Source: DATKCA01 sp035544675 (GTDB taxonomy: Bacteria; Acidobacteriota; Thermoanaerobaculia; Gp7-AA8). From it: a stretch of DNA of 64,000 nt. Under the pieces are notes generated by a model that worked only from the letters and a program-made list of their open reading frames with translations, was not told where the DNA came from and searched no databases. Position 1 is the stretch's first letter. Each line of letters starts with the position of its first letter. Of this stretch, positions 39,101-50,435 are shown piece by piece. The stretch spans positions 1-64,000 of the forward strand of contig DATKCA010000207.1 of NCBI GenBank assembly GCA_035544675.1. Reading direction: 5' to 3'. A program made the translations under genes and the position numbers.

Positions 39101-41392
39101 ATGGCTTACAAAAAGGAAATCCAGATCGGCGGCAAACCTCTGTCGCTCGAGACTGGCACGCTTGCCAAGCAGGCGCATGGCGCGGTCGTCGTTCGTTACG
39201 GTGACACGGTGGTGCTCGTCACCGCCGGATGGAAGGAAGGCGCCGTCCTCGGCGACTTCATGCCGCTGACCGTCGACTACAAAGAGTACACCTACGCGGG
39301 CGGACGCATCCCGGGCGGCTTCTTCAAACGTGAAGGGCGGCCCACCGAGAAAGAGATCCTGACCTGCCGCCTGATCGACCGGCCCCTCCGCCCGTCGTTC
39401 CAGGAAGGCTTCCGGAACGAGACGCAGATCATCGGTCTGGTTCTCTCCGCCGACGGTGAGAACGACCCCGACATCCTGGCGCTCAACGGCGCATCGGCGG
39501 CGCTCTTCATCTCCGAGATCCCGTTCCACAACCCGATCGGCGCGGTGCGCGTGGGATATGTGGACGGCGAGATCGTCATCAATCCCACGAATGCGCAGCG
39601 TGACCTCTCCGACCTCGACCTGGTCGTGGCCGGCACCGAGACGGGCATCGTGATGGTCGAAGCGGGTGCGCGGGAAGTCGACGAGAAGATCGTCCTCGAC
39701 GCGCTGGACATCGCGCACACCGAGATCCGCCGCCTCTGCGATCTGCAGCGCCAGCTTCGCGGCGACGCGGGCAAAGAGAAGATCACGGTCGATTACAAGC
39801 CGAAGTTCACCGACGACCTGCTCAATGAGCTGATGGGGCGGTTTCGCGCGCCGATGCGCGAGGCCATGCTCACCACCGGCAAGAAGGCGCGCCGGGACGC
39901 CCGAAAAGCGGTCCTCGAACAGATCGTCGGGGAAGTTCCGGCCGATGATGTCGAGAAGGTAGCAGCCGTAAAGGCTGCCGCGGAAGCGATGCAGATGCGC
40001 ATCTTCCGCGAAGTGATCACCCAGGAACAGAAGCGAATGGATGGCCGCTCGTACAACGAGATCCGTCCGATCACCATCGATCTGAAGACGCTGCCGCGCA
40101 CACACGGCTCGGCGGTGTTCACGCGCGGCGAGACGCAGGCGCTCGTCACCATCACGCTGGGCACGCCGCAGGAAGCCCAGAAGATCGAGGACTTCGAAGG
40201 CGAGACGTTCCAGCGCTTCATGCTCCACTACAACTTCCCGCCGTTCTCGGTCGGTGAAGTGAAGTTCCTGCGCGGACCGGGGCGCCGCGAGATCGGCCAT
40301 GGCAACCTGGCCCGTCGCGCCCTGCAGCCGATGCTGCCGCCGGAGAGCGAGTTCGCCTACACGATCCGCGTCGTCTCGGACATCCTCGAATCCAACGGCT
40401 CATCCTCGATGGCCTCGGTCTGCGGCGGATCGCTCGCGCTCATGGACGCCGGCGTGCCGTTGCGCTCCGCCGTCGCCGGCGTGGCCATGGGTCTGGTCAG
40501 GGACAAGGACAAGACCGCCGTGCTCTCCGACATCGCCGGCCTGGAAGACCACGAAGGCGACATGGACTTCAAGGTCGCCGGCACGCGCACCGGCATCACC
40601 GCGCTGCAGATGGACATCAAGGTCGCCGGCATCCCGCGCGAAGTCATGGCCCAGGCGCTGCAGCAGGCCAGGGAAGGGCGGCTCCATATCCTCGACAAGA
40701 TGGACGCGGCGCTGCCTTCGGCACGGGCCGAGCTCTCCGAGTACGCGCCGCGCCTCTACACCATTCAGATTCCGAAGGACCGCATCCGCGACGTCATCGG
40801 TTCCGGTGGCAAGACCATCCGCTGGATCGTCGAAGAGACCGGGACGAAGATCGACGTCGAGGATGACGGCAAGGTGACCATCGCCTCGTCCGACGTGGCC
40901 TCGGCAGAGCGCGCCATCGAGATCATCAAGGGGCTCACCGCATCCGCCGAGGTCAACAAGACCTACAAGGGAACGGTCAAGCGCATCGAGCCGTACGGAG
41001 CGTTCGTGGAGATCCTTCCCGGACAGGACGGCCTGCTGCACATTTCCGAGATGGCGCACTCGCGCGTCGGTCAGGTCACCGACCTGTTCCAGCTCGGCGA
41101 CGAACTGGACGTGCAGGTCGTGGGGATCGAGCCGGACTCCGGCAAGATCCGTCTGTCGCGCAAGCCGCTCCTTCCCCCTCCAACCGAGGAGGAGCTGGCG
41201 GCCGCGGCGGCATCGAGGGATCGTGGGCCGCGTCCGCCGCGTGAAGGCGGCGATCGCGACCGCGGCGGATTCCGCGACCGTGGTCCGCGCCGCGACGGCG
41301 GCGGTGGCGGTCATCGCGACCGTGGTCCGCGCCGAGAGGGTGGAGGCGGGGGTGGCCACCGCGGGGGCGGCCAGGGCCAGGGCAACGTCTGA
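39101..41392 (+). CDS. pnp: Polyribonucleotide nucleotidyltransferase (PNPase)
   Basis: PNPase is a trimeric 3'-5' exoribonuclease that phosphorolyses RNA to nucleoside diphosphates. The first RNase PH domain has GGRIPGGFFKREGRPTEKEIL and RLIDRPLRPSF. The second has FTRGETQALVTITLGTPQEAQ, the RGPGRREIGHG block and the catalytic SDIAGLEDHEGDMDFKVAGT block. A KH domain (DRIRDVIGSGGKTIRWI) lies at about residues 553-612 and an S1 domain (KGTVKRIEPYGAFVEILPG) at about 625-695. The length of 763 residues is slightly above usual because of an Arg/Gly-rich tail (about 710-763) built of DRGPRR- and GGGGG-containing repeats. An SD-like GAAGGGA precedes the ATG. The gene sits after rpsO as in most bacteria and ends in a strong terminator. 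Confidence 0.98.
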   Translation: MAYKKEIQIGGKPLSLETGTLAKQAHGAVVVRYGDTVVLVTAGWKEGAVLGDFMPLTVDYKEYTYAGGRIPGGFFKREGRPTEKEILTCRLIDRPLRPSFQEGFRNETQIIGLVLSADGENDPDILALNGASAALFISEIPFHNPIGAVRVGYVDGEIVINPTNAQRDLSDLDLVVAGTETGIVMVEAGAREVDEKIVLDALDIAHTEIRRLCDLQRQLRGDAGKEKITVDYKPKFTDDLLNELMGRFRAPMREAMLTTGKKARRDARKAVLEQIVGEVPADDVEKVAAVKAAAEAMQMRIFREVITQEQKRMDGRSYNEIRPITIDLKTLPRTHGSAVFTRGETQALVTITLGTPQEAQKIEDFEGETFQRFMLHYNFPPFSVGEVKFLRGPGRREIGHGNLARRALQPMLPPESEFAYTIRVVSDILESNGSSSMASVCGGSLALMDAGVPLRSAVAGVAMGLVRDKDKTAVLSDIAGLEDHEGDMDFKVAGTRTGITALQMDIKVAGIPREVMAQALQQAREGRLHILDKMDAALPSARAELSEYAPRLYTIQIPKDRIRDVIGSGGKTIRWIVEETGTKIDVEDDGKVTIASSDVASAERAIEIIKGLTASAEVNKTYKGTVKRIEPYGAFVEILPGQDGLLHISEMAHSRVGQVTDLFQLGDELDVQVVGIEPDSGKIRLSRKPLLPPPTEEELAAAAASRDRGPRPPREGGDRDRGGFRDRGPRRDGGGGGHRDRGPRREGGGGGGHRGGGQGQGNV

Positions 41393-41420
41393 TTCGAGGC
41401 CGGTCCAGCAATTTCCTGAT

Positions 41421-41448
41421 AACGCCGCCGCAAGGCGGCGTTCTAGTT
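41421..41448 (+). terminator. Rho-independent terminator after pnp
   Basis: AACGCCGCC (41421-41429), a GCAA tetraloop, GGCGGCGTT (41434-41442), then CTAGTTTT. The 9-bp stem is perfect. Confidence 0.88.
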
Positions 41449-41454
41449 TTCGGC

Positions 41455-42234
41455 ATGCTCACCGCTGCCATCCTTCTCCTCACTCTTCAGGCCGCTCCCG
41501 CTTCCGCTCCCACCGGTCAGGAACTGCTGCAGCAGGGCATTGCCCGGCACGACGCCGGCGACTACCAGGGCGCCATTGCCGCGCTGGAGAAGGCGCGGAG
41601 CTCGACTCCGGCTCTGGCCATCCCGGTGGGCCTCCGTCTCGCTCGCTCCTACGCGCAAGCGGGACGCACGGCCGACGCGCTGCAGGCGCTCGAGCAGATC
41701 GTCCAGAACGGCTATCAGCAGGCCGACCAGTTGAACGCCGAGAACGATCTGCTGTCCATCCGCACCGATGCGCGATGGAGCGCCATCATCACGCGCGCCC
41801 GCCAGAACGGAAAGCCATGCACGGCATCGCCGGAGTTCAGGCAGTTCGATTACTGGCTGGGGGAGTGGGACGTGGAGCGCGCCGGACAGAAGATCGCGCG
41901 CAGCAGCATCCAGCTCATCCTCGAGGAGTGCGTCGTCTTCGAGAACTACTACGCGTTCAGCGGCTACAGCGGAAAGAGCTTCAGCGCGTGGGACGCCATG
42001 GACAAGCGCTGGGAGCAGCAGTACGCCGACACGAGCGGCGGGGTCCGCACCTGGACCGGGTCGCTGGTGGGCGATCGGATGGTGTTCTTCCTGCGCGGCC
42101 AGGGTCAGGGTGTGAGCCGGATGACGTACATCAAGGAGGGGCCGGACAAGGTCCGCCAGCTCATCGAGGTGTCGACCGACGGCGAGAAGAGTTGGAGCCC
42201 CGGCTTCGACGGCATGTACGTCAGGCGGAAGTGA
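41455..42234 (+). CDS. Secreted TPR protein with a DUF1579-like C-terminal domain
   Basis: This 259-residue protein has a short Sec signal peptide (MLTAAILLLTLQAAPASA). Residues about 20-110 are tetratricopeptide repeats (GIARHDAGDYQGAIAALEKA, LARSYAQAGRTADALQALEQI). The C-terminal part starts with FDYWLGEWDVERAG and continues with beta strands to GKSFSAWD and MTYIKEGPDKVRQLI. This resembles the lipocalin-like DUF1579 domain, of which another example lies at 63155-63733. The exact role is unknown. The gene starts directly after the pnp terminator and overlaps the convergent oxidoreductase gene by 14 bases at its 3' end. Confidence 0.75.
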   Translation: MLTAAILLLTLQAAPASAPTGQELLQQGIARHDAGDYQGAIAALEKARSSTPALAIPVGLRLARSYAQAGRTADALQALEQIVQNGYQQADQLNAENDLLSIRTDARWSAIITRARQNGKPCTASPEFRQFDYWLGEWDVERAGQKIARSSIQLILEECVVFENYYAFSGYSGKSFSAWDAMDKRWEQQYADTSGGVRTWTGSLVGDRMVFFLRGQGQGVSRMTYIKEGPDKVRQLIEVSTDGEKSWSPGFDGMYVRRK

Positions 42235-43228
42235 CCCGCTCCCAGCGCCCGCCGTTGCCGTGCGACCGCCTCGCGGCGTCGAGTACGCGCTGCTGCGCGA
42301 GGCCGTCCTCGAACGTCGCCGCAACGGCCAGCGCGCTTCGATCGCCCTCGTCGAGCGCGCGCTTCAGAGCCTGACCGAGGAGCAGCGTCCCGGTTCCGAA
42401 CGCGCCGCCGGGCGAGTTTCCGGTGCGTTTCTGCAGATCGCCGCCCGCGACGCGGCGGTAAGGCTTCATCGGCTCGGCCTCGAGCAGCTCCTCGCCAACG
42501 AGTCGCAGCGCGGCGCGCTCGCAGTGAACCGTGATCTGCGCCGCCTCATCCTGTCCCGACGCCACGGCGCTGAGCGTCAAGGCCGCGACCGCGCCGCCCG
42601 ACAGTCTCAGGTTGACCGCATCGAAGTCATCGGAGGTCACCGCGCGCTTCCCGCCGTCCAGCGGGCGCTCGGTGATGACCGTATGCAGCAGTGCCTGGGC
42701 CGCCTCGATCTCCAGTCCGAGGAAGCGGATGGTGTCGATGAAGTGGGAGCCGACGGCGCCCCAGATCCCGCCGCCTTCGCCGGCATCGCTCCACCAGGTC
42801 CACTCGCGACCGCGGTCTCCGCGGCCGGGACTGGCGTAGCGCACTTCGATGAGGCGGACGCCGCCGAGTTGTGCGACACGCTCGCGCGCGGCGCGCCATG
42901 CCGGAAGGAACCGTAGCTCGTGGTCGATGAGAGCGATCCGGCCCGGATGCTCCCGGGCCAGATCCAGGAGCTGCTCCGCTTCGGCCTCGTTCATCGCCGT
43001 CGGCTTCTCGCAGATCACATGTTTCCCGGCCCGCAAAGCTGCGCTCGAGATCTCGAGGTGCAGGGACGGCGGCATCACCACGCTGATGAGGTCGATGCCG
43101 GCTGATGCGACGAGGGGCTTCCAGCCGTCGCGGCCGGCCGGCCCCGTGACGCGCAGGCCGGCCTCTTCGAAGGCCGGTTTCTGAACGCGTGCTCCCCAGC
43201 CCCGTCCAACGATGGCCACGTTCGCCAT
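42221..43228 (-). CDS. Gfo/Idh/MocA-family NAD(P)-dependent oxidoreductase
   Basis: This 335-residue protein has an N-terminal Rossmann fold (MANVAIVGRGWGARVQKPAFEEAG). The family signature follows, VVMPPSLHLEISSAALRAGKHVICEKPTA, where EKP is the catalytic Lys motif. Further on, GGIWGAVGSHFIDTIRFLG supplies the substrate-site His. The family oxidises or reduces sugar-like substrates, and the specific substrate cannot be read from sequence. TTGGAG lies upstream of the ATG (minus strand). The gene stands alone on the minus strand, divergent from the small membrane protein at 43295 and convergent with the TPR protein, overlapping it by 14 bases. Confidence 0.9.
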   Translation of the reverse strand: MANVAIVGRGWGARVQKPAFEEAGLRVTGPAGRDGWKPLVASAGIDLISVVMPPSLHLEISSAALRAGKHVICEKPTAMNEAEAEQLLDLAREHPGRIALIDHELRFLPAWRAARERVAQLGGVRLIEVRYASPGRGDRGREWTWWSDAGEGGGIWGAVGSHFIDTIRFLGLEIEAAQALLHTVITERPLDGGKRAVTSDDFDAVNLRLSGGAVAALTLSAVASGQDEAAQITVHCERAALRLVGEELLEAEPMKPYRRVAGGDLQKRTGNSPGGAFGTGTLLLGQALKRALDEGDRSALAVAATFEDGLAQQRVLDAARRSHGNGGRWERVTSA

Positions 43229-43294
43229 AAGTCACTCCAATATCGATTGTTACGGTCAGTCAGATCATGGCAAGCCGTTCGCAGTAGACATGGC

Positions 43295-43789
43295 ATGATC
43301 CGTCGCAAACCCGATCTTATCTTCCCGGAGCGGCGCCGCCGGAAGCGCTTCCTGACCATCAGGAACCTCGGCATCGCCGCGGCGGTCCTTCTCGTCCTCT
43401 TCGTCGGCATCAGCATCCGCTCGGAGCTGCGCGGACGGAATGTCGGCGAATCGGGTTATGGACGGCTTTACGGGAACGAGGTTCCGGTCGTCGAAGACGT
43501 CACGCGAAGGCCGGTCGAGCCGGTAGTCGAGGCACCTGTCTCCGAGCAGCTCTCTGCCGATCCCTTTGCCGTGGATGCCGCGAGGCGCGAGCAGTTCCTG
43601 CGCGCGCGGCCTCCGGAGCCGGTGACGGCCTCAGTCACCGATCCCGCATATGCTCCGTCGCCGGCACCGATTCTGGGGCGCCAGGGTTCGGATGAGCGCG
43701 TCGTCATCACTGGAGGGCCGGAAGGGGTGGGCGTGGTGGTGGTGGAGCGTGAGCGTCCGGAACTGGGCGGTGGGTTCGGCAAGCCGTAG
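43295..43789 (+). CDS. Small single-pass membrane protein, unknown function
   Basis: I do not recognise a family. From the ATG at 43295 the protein has 164 residues. It starts with a strongly basic cytoplasmic segment (PERRRRKRFLTIRN), followed by one transmembrane helix (LGIAAAVLLVLFVGISI), then an extracytoplasmic tail rich in Pro, Val and Glu (VEPVVEAPVSEQL, PSPAPILGRQG). By the positive-inside rule the tail faces the periplasm. The frame continues upstream to a TTG at 43247, but the extra residues look random. The heptamer array begins at 43791, directly behind its stop codon. Confidence 0.6.
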   Translation: MIRRKPDLIFPERRRRKRFLTIRNLGIAAAVLLVLFVGISIRSELRGRNVGESGYGRLYGNEVPVVEDVTRRPVEPVVEAPVSEQLSADPFAVDAARREQFLRARPPEPVTASVTDPAYAPSPAPILGRQGSDERVVITGGPEGVGVVVVERERPELGGGFGKP

Positions 43790-43790
43790 G

Positions 43791-43851
43791 CAGATCACAG
43801 AATCACAGATCACGGGGGGATGAATCCTGCGAACTGTGAACTGTGAACTAT
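43791..43851. repeat. Heptamer-repeat pair (CAGATCA / GAACTGT)
   Basis: CAGATCA occurs at 43791-43797 and 43806-43812, with an eight-base variant CAGAATCA between. After about 18 bases the inverted-sense heptamers GAACTGT, GAACTGT and GAACTAT follow at 43831-43851. Read in reverse complement, these are CAGTTCA units, differing by one base from the left arm. The pair lies between the membrane protein and the phosphohexomutase gene and reaches into the latter's upstream region. A related one-armed array is at 55694-55714. Confidence 0.75.
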
Positions 43852-43863
43852 GATCGGCGGCAC

Positions 43864-45312
43864 ATGACCGAACCGATCTCGTTCGGTACCGATGGCTGGC
43901 GAGCCGTCATTGCCGATCACTTCACGTTCGAGAACGTGCGTCGTGTGAGCGACGCGATCGCCGTCGCGGCGAGGGGGCTCGAACCGCCGCAAGGCATCGA
44001 TCGCAACGCCCTCGTGGTCGGCTACGACCGCCGCTTTCTGTCGCGTGAGTTCGCGGAAGCCGCCGGCGAGGTGCTGAGGGCGGCCGGCTACGCCGTGCTG
44101 CTCTCGAATCAGCCGATCCCCGCGCCGGCGGTGTCCTTCACGGCCTGGAATCGCAAGCTCCTCGGTGGCGTGATGGTGACGGCCAGCCACAACCCGGCCA
44201 AGTACAACGGCATCAAGTTCAAGGCGTGGTACGGCGGCTCGGCGTTGCCGGAGATGTATCAGGCCATCTCGGAGAGCCTGGGGCAGCACGACCGCCGCGC
44301 CGGCGGCTCGATCGCCGAAGAGGACCTTCTGATCGACTACATCGCGGCGCTGCAGGGGCAGCTCGATGTGGCGAAGGTGCGCAGCGCGCGGCTGGCAATC
44401 CTGCACGATCCCATTCACGGCGTGGCCGCGTCGCTTCCGTCGCGTGTGCTCGGTGTGGACTACATCGGCGCGGCGCGGATCATCCGCCGGCGCGCCGATC
44501 CGATCAGCGAGACGATCGTGGACGGAATCCGCGGGGACGTGAACCCGTCGTTCGGCGGAGTCAATCCGGAGCCGATTCCGGAGAACCTGCTGGCCGCGCA
44601 GAATGTCATGCTGACCGGCGAGTATGACCTGGCCATCTGCAACGACGGCGACTCCGACCGCCTCGGTATCCTGGACGAGCGCGGCGCGTTCGTGTCGCCG
44701 CACAAGATCCTGTCGCTGCTCGCGCTCTACCTCGTCCGGGAGAAGCGTCTGGACGGCGAGATCGTGAAGACGTTCTCGACGACCAGGCTGATCGAGCGAG
44801 TGGCCGCTGCGCTCGGAGCCACGCTGCACGAGACACCCATCGGATTCAAATACGTCGCCGATCTCATGCTCACCAGGAACATCCTCGTGGGCGGAGAGGA
44901 GAGCGGCGGCATCGGCTTCGGCCGGTTCATCCCGGAGCGCGACGGTGTGCTGTCCGGGCTCATGGTGGCGGAGGTCGTGGCGCACCACGGCAAGCCGTTG
45001 TCGGACATCGTCGACGAGATGGAGCGCGAGTTCGGCGCGCTGCACTACGGCCGGCGTGACGTTCACCGCTCCATGGATGTCTGCGCCCGGCTCATCGAGC
45101 GCGTCCGCGGCGCCGAGCTCGACGCGGCCTTCGGCGGAGTGTTCCGTTCGCGCGAGGAGAAGGACGGCGTGAAGATGAATTTCGCCGACGGCGCGTGGAT
45201 CCTGTTCCGGAAGTCGGGGACCGAGCCGATCATCCGGATCTATGCCGAGAGCCCCAGCGCCGAGCACGTGGACCGGATGCTCGAGGTGGCGATGCAGGAG
45301 CTGGACGCCTGA
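43864..45312 (+). CDS. Phosphoglucomutase/phosphomannomutase family protein
   Basis: The enzyme interconverts hexose 1- and 6-phosphates through a phosphoserine intermediate, feeding sugar nucleotides for envelope polymers. Visible motifs are FGTDGWRAVIA at the start, the catalytic serine in VTASHNPAKYNG (Ser108), the metal loop CNDGDSDRLGI, the sugar-binding loop VGGEESGGIGF and the phosphate-binding FRKSGTEPIIRIYAES near the C-terminus. These are all four active-site loops of the alpha-D-phosphohexomutase superfamily. The length is 482 residues. The frame extends to a GTG at 43843 inside the heptamer array, but the ATG at 43864 matches the family N-terminus. Substrate preference (glucose or mannose) cannot be decided. 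The fused E1 gene follows after 53 bases. Confidence 0.93.
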   Translation: MTEPISFGTDGWRAVIADHFTFENVRRVSDAIAVAARGLEPPQGIDRNALVVGYDRRFLSREFAEAAGEVLRAAGYAVLLSNQPIPAPAVSFTAWNRKLLGGVMVTASHNPAKYNGIKFKAWYGGSALPEMYQAISESLGQHDRRAGGSIAEEDLLIDYIAALQGQLDVAKVRSARLAILHDPIHGVAASLPSRVLGVDYIGAARIIRRRADPISETIVDGIRGDVNPSFGGVNPEPIPENLLAAQNVMLTGEYDLAICNDGDSDRLGILDERGAFVSPHKILSLLALYLVREKRLDGEIVKTFSTTRLIERVAAALGATLHETPIGFKYVADLMLTRNILVGGEESGGIGFGRFIPERDGVLSGLMVAEVVAHHGKPLSDIVDEMEREFGALHYGRRDVHRSMDVCARLIERVRGAELDAAFGGVFRSREEKDGVKMNFADGAWILFRKSGTEPIIRIYAESPSAEHVDRMLEVAMQELDA

Positions 45313-45365
45313 TCGGGTCGAGCCGCCGTGTCCACGCATGGAGACCGCGATAAACTACGGCCGCA

Positions 45366-47800
<2,435 letters not shown>

Positions 47801-47804
<4 letters not shown>

Positions 47805-49516
47805 GAAACCACACTGCGCTCGCCACACTCGTCCTTCTGATCGCCATGCCCTCATTCGCGCAGGATCGCCGCGCCGAGGCGTGGGTGCAACGGACGCTGC
47901 GGTCGATGTCCTTGGACGAGAAGGTCGGCCAGCTTCTCGTCCCGGTCATCAGGGGAGGCTTCCGCAACATCGAGAGCGACAGTTTCCTCAAGCTGCGCCG
48001 TGACATCGTCGATTTCCACGTGGGCGGGTATCACGTCTCGGCCGGAGACGCCGCCGGCATGGCGGTGCTCATCAACGACATGCAGCGATTTGCCAGAGTG
48101 CCGCTGCTGATCACGGCCGATCTGGAAGGAGGTCCCGGCTATGTCATCCCCGCCGCCACGCGCTTCCCTCTGGGCATGGCCCTCGGCGCGGCTGGAAGCG
48201 AGGATCTCGCCTACAAGGCGGCGGCCGCCACGGCGAAGGAAGCGCGCGCGGTGGGCATCAACGTCGACTTCTATCCGGTCGCCGACGTTCAAAACAATCC
48301 GGCCAATCCGATCATCAACATCCGGTCGTTCGGCGAGGACGTGGGACGCGTCAGCGCGCTCACCAGAGCGTACGTCCGGGGGGTGCAGGATGGCGGCGTG
48401 CTGGCGACGGCGAAGCATTTCCCCGGCCACGGCGATGTCGCCAGCGACTCGCATCTCGAGCTGCCGGTGATCGACTTCGACCGCGCCCGTCTCGACGCGG
48501 TGGAACTCCCTCCGTTCCGGGCCGCGATCGCGGAGGGTGTGGGCGCGATCATGACGGCGCATATCGTGATTTCCGCGCTGGAGCCGGCGAAGGGAGTTCC
48601 GGCAACGCTGTCGCGCGGGGTGCTCACCGGCCTGCTGCGCGACGACCTGAAGTTCGACGGCCTCCTCTTTACCGACGCCATGGACATGCACGCCATCACG
48701 AAGAACTTCGGCGAAGGCGATGCCGCGGTGCGGTCGATCGAGGCTGGTGCGGACAGTGTCCTCTACGCGAATGCGGAGACGGTGTTCCCGGCGCTGAAAG
48801 CGGCGGTGGAGTCGGGGCGGATTCCGATGAGCCGCGTCGACGAGGCAGTCCGGCGCGTCCTGCGCGCGAAGGCGCGGCTCGGGCTGGACCGGTACAAGCC
48901 GTCGGATCTCACGACTCTCAGCACAGTGGTCGGCAGCCGGGAGCACCGCCAGCTGTCCCAACAGATCAGCGACGCGGCCATCACGCTCGTGCGCGACGAG
49001 CGCAACTCCGTCCCCCTCCGTCCGTCCGGCCAGCGCGTGCTGCACATCAACCTTCTCGACAGTCGCACGGGATGGAGAGAGGGTCCGGTGGGCCAACTGC
49101 TGGCGGCGGAGATCCCGAAGCGATTCCCTCGAACGACGACGATCCAGATCGACGACGGGACGACGCGCAACGAGTACGAGATGGTGCGGAAGATGGCGGA
49201 CATGGTCGACGCGGTCGTCGTGTCGGCGTTCATCCGTGTCGCCGCGTACAAGGGCTCGATCGATCTGAATCGCGAGCAGAAGCTGCTCCTCGACGATCTC
49301 TCGAAAATCCAGAAGCCGTTCGTGTTCGCGCTGTTCGGCAGCCCGTACCTGCTGCACCATGTTCCCTCACTGCCCTCGTACATCCTCACCTACGACACGC
49401 ATCCCGGCGCGGAGATGGCGGCGGTGAAGGCGATCACCGGCGAGATCCCGTTCAAGGGAAAGCTGCCCATCAGTCTTCCGGGGCTGTATCCGGTGGGGCA
49501 CGGCCTGACGCGGTGA
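47801..49516 (+). CDS. Secreted glycoside hydrolase family 3 protein (beta-N-acetylhexosaminidase-like)
   Basis: This 571-residue protein has a Sec signal peptide (MRNHTALATLVLLIAMPSFA). The GH3 barrel begins with SLDEKVGQLLVPVI. The KHFPGHGDVASDSHLELP block is the NagZ-type signature carrying the His-containing loop, and LLFTDAMDMHAI contains the catalytic nucleophile Asp292. The C-terminal 200 residues resemble the alpha/beta sandwich of two-domain GH3 proteins (VVVSAFIRVAAYKG, PFVFALFGSPYLL). The family removes N-acetylglucosamine or glucose from glycans; peptidoglycan fragments are likely substrates. The start is GTG overlapping the preceding stop. The gene converges on fdhD. Confidence 0.92.
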
Positions 49517-49544
49517 AGTGAAGCACTCCTCGAGTACAGCGGGC

Positions 49545-50339
49545 TTACGACTTCAAGCGATCCTCGCCGCAGTAGACGTTGAACCGCCCGTCGCGCAGGA
49601 AGCCGACCAGCGTGACGTTGAGCTGGCGCGCGAGATCGACGGCCAGTGACGAGGGCGCGCCGACGGCGGCAATGACGGCGATGCCTGCCACCACGGCTTT
49701 CTGCACGACCTCGAAGCCGGCGCGGCCGCTGACGAACAGCACATGGTCCTGAGCCGGTGTCATCCCGCCCAGGAACATCGCGCCGATGACCTTGTCCACG
49801 GCGTTGTGGCGGCCGATGTCCTCGCGCACTTCCAGGAGCCGGCCCGACGTCGTGAAGAGTGCGGCGGCGTGGATTGCACCGGTCGCGTCGAATGTCTTCT
49901 GCTGCGCTCTGGCCAGATCGGGCAGTGCGCGAATGACCTCGGCGGCGACCGTGCCGGATGCGCTCAGCGGTCTCACGTGCACGCGAATGGAGTCGATCGA
50001 TGCCTTCCCGCAGATGCCGCACGACGAGGCCGCATAGAAGTGGCGCTGCAGCCGTTGCCAGTCGATCTTCACTCCGTCGCGCAGCGTGATCCGAACCACG
50101 TTCGGTGAGCCCCAGTGGCGAATCGACACCACGTCCTCACGCGCCGCCACGACGTTCTCGGTGTATGCGAAGCCGGCCGCCAGCTCGAAGTCGTCACCCG
50201 GCGTGCGCATGGTGACGGCGAGCGGCCTCTCGCCGATCCGGATCTCCAGCGGCTCCTCGACCGCGAGGAGGTCGTCGGCCGTCGAGCGGCTTTTTTCGCC
50301 GTCAACACGCGTGACGGTTGTTCGAGATACCGGATCCAT
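49545..50339 (-). CDS. fdhD: Formate dehydrogenase accessory sulfurtransferase FdhD
   Basis: FdhD carries sulfur from a cysteine desulfurase to the molybdenum cofactor of formate dehydrogenase, which is essential for its activity. This 264-residue protein has the sulfur-transfer pair in ASSCGICGKASID (Cys107 and Cys110), the family blocks EEPLEIRIGERPLAVTMRTPGDD and LVREDIGRHNAVDKVIG-like (here LEVREDIGRHNAVDK), and LFVSGRAGFEVVQKA. It is divergent from the formate dehydrogenase operon, with 96 bases between. That gap is occupied by a perfect 24-bp inverted heptamer repeat, which begins six bases upstream of this start codon. Confidence 0.96.
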   Translation of the reverse strand: MDPVSRTTVTRVDGEKSRSTADDLLAVEEPLEIRIGERPLAVTMRTPGDDFELAAGFAYTENVVAAREDVVSIRHWGSPNVVRITLRDGVKIDWQRLQRHFYAASSCGICGKASIDSIRVHVRPLSASGTVAAEVIRALPDLARAQQKTFDATGAIHAAALFTTSGRLLEVREDIGRHNAVDKVIGAMFLGGMTPAQDHVLFVSGRAGFEVVQKAVVAGIAVIAAVGAPSSLAVDLARQLNVTLVGFLRDGRFNVYCGEDRLKS

Positions 50340-50345
50340 CGTCAG

Positions 50346-50424
50346 AAAGGATGAAGGATGAAGGATGAATGTTCAACTCCACGTCTTGCCGGATCGGGAC
50401 TTCATCCTTCATCCTTCATCCTTT
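50346..50424. repeat. Perfect 24-bp inverted repeat of GGATGAA heptamers
   Basis: The left arm at 50346-50369 is three copies of the heptamer AAGGATG plus edge bases. The right arm at 50401-50424 is its exact reverse complement (CATCCTT units). The loop is 31 bases. It fills most of the intergenic space between fdhD and the formate dehydrogenase operon and ends 11 bases before the start of the latter, so it replaces the usual ribosome-binding or promoter sequence on both sides. Confidence 0.92.
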
Positions 50425-50435
50425 AGACTTCCTCC

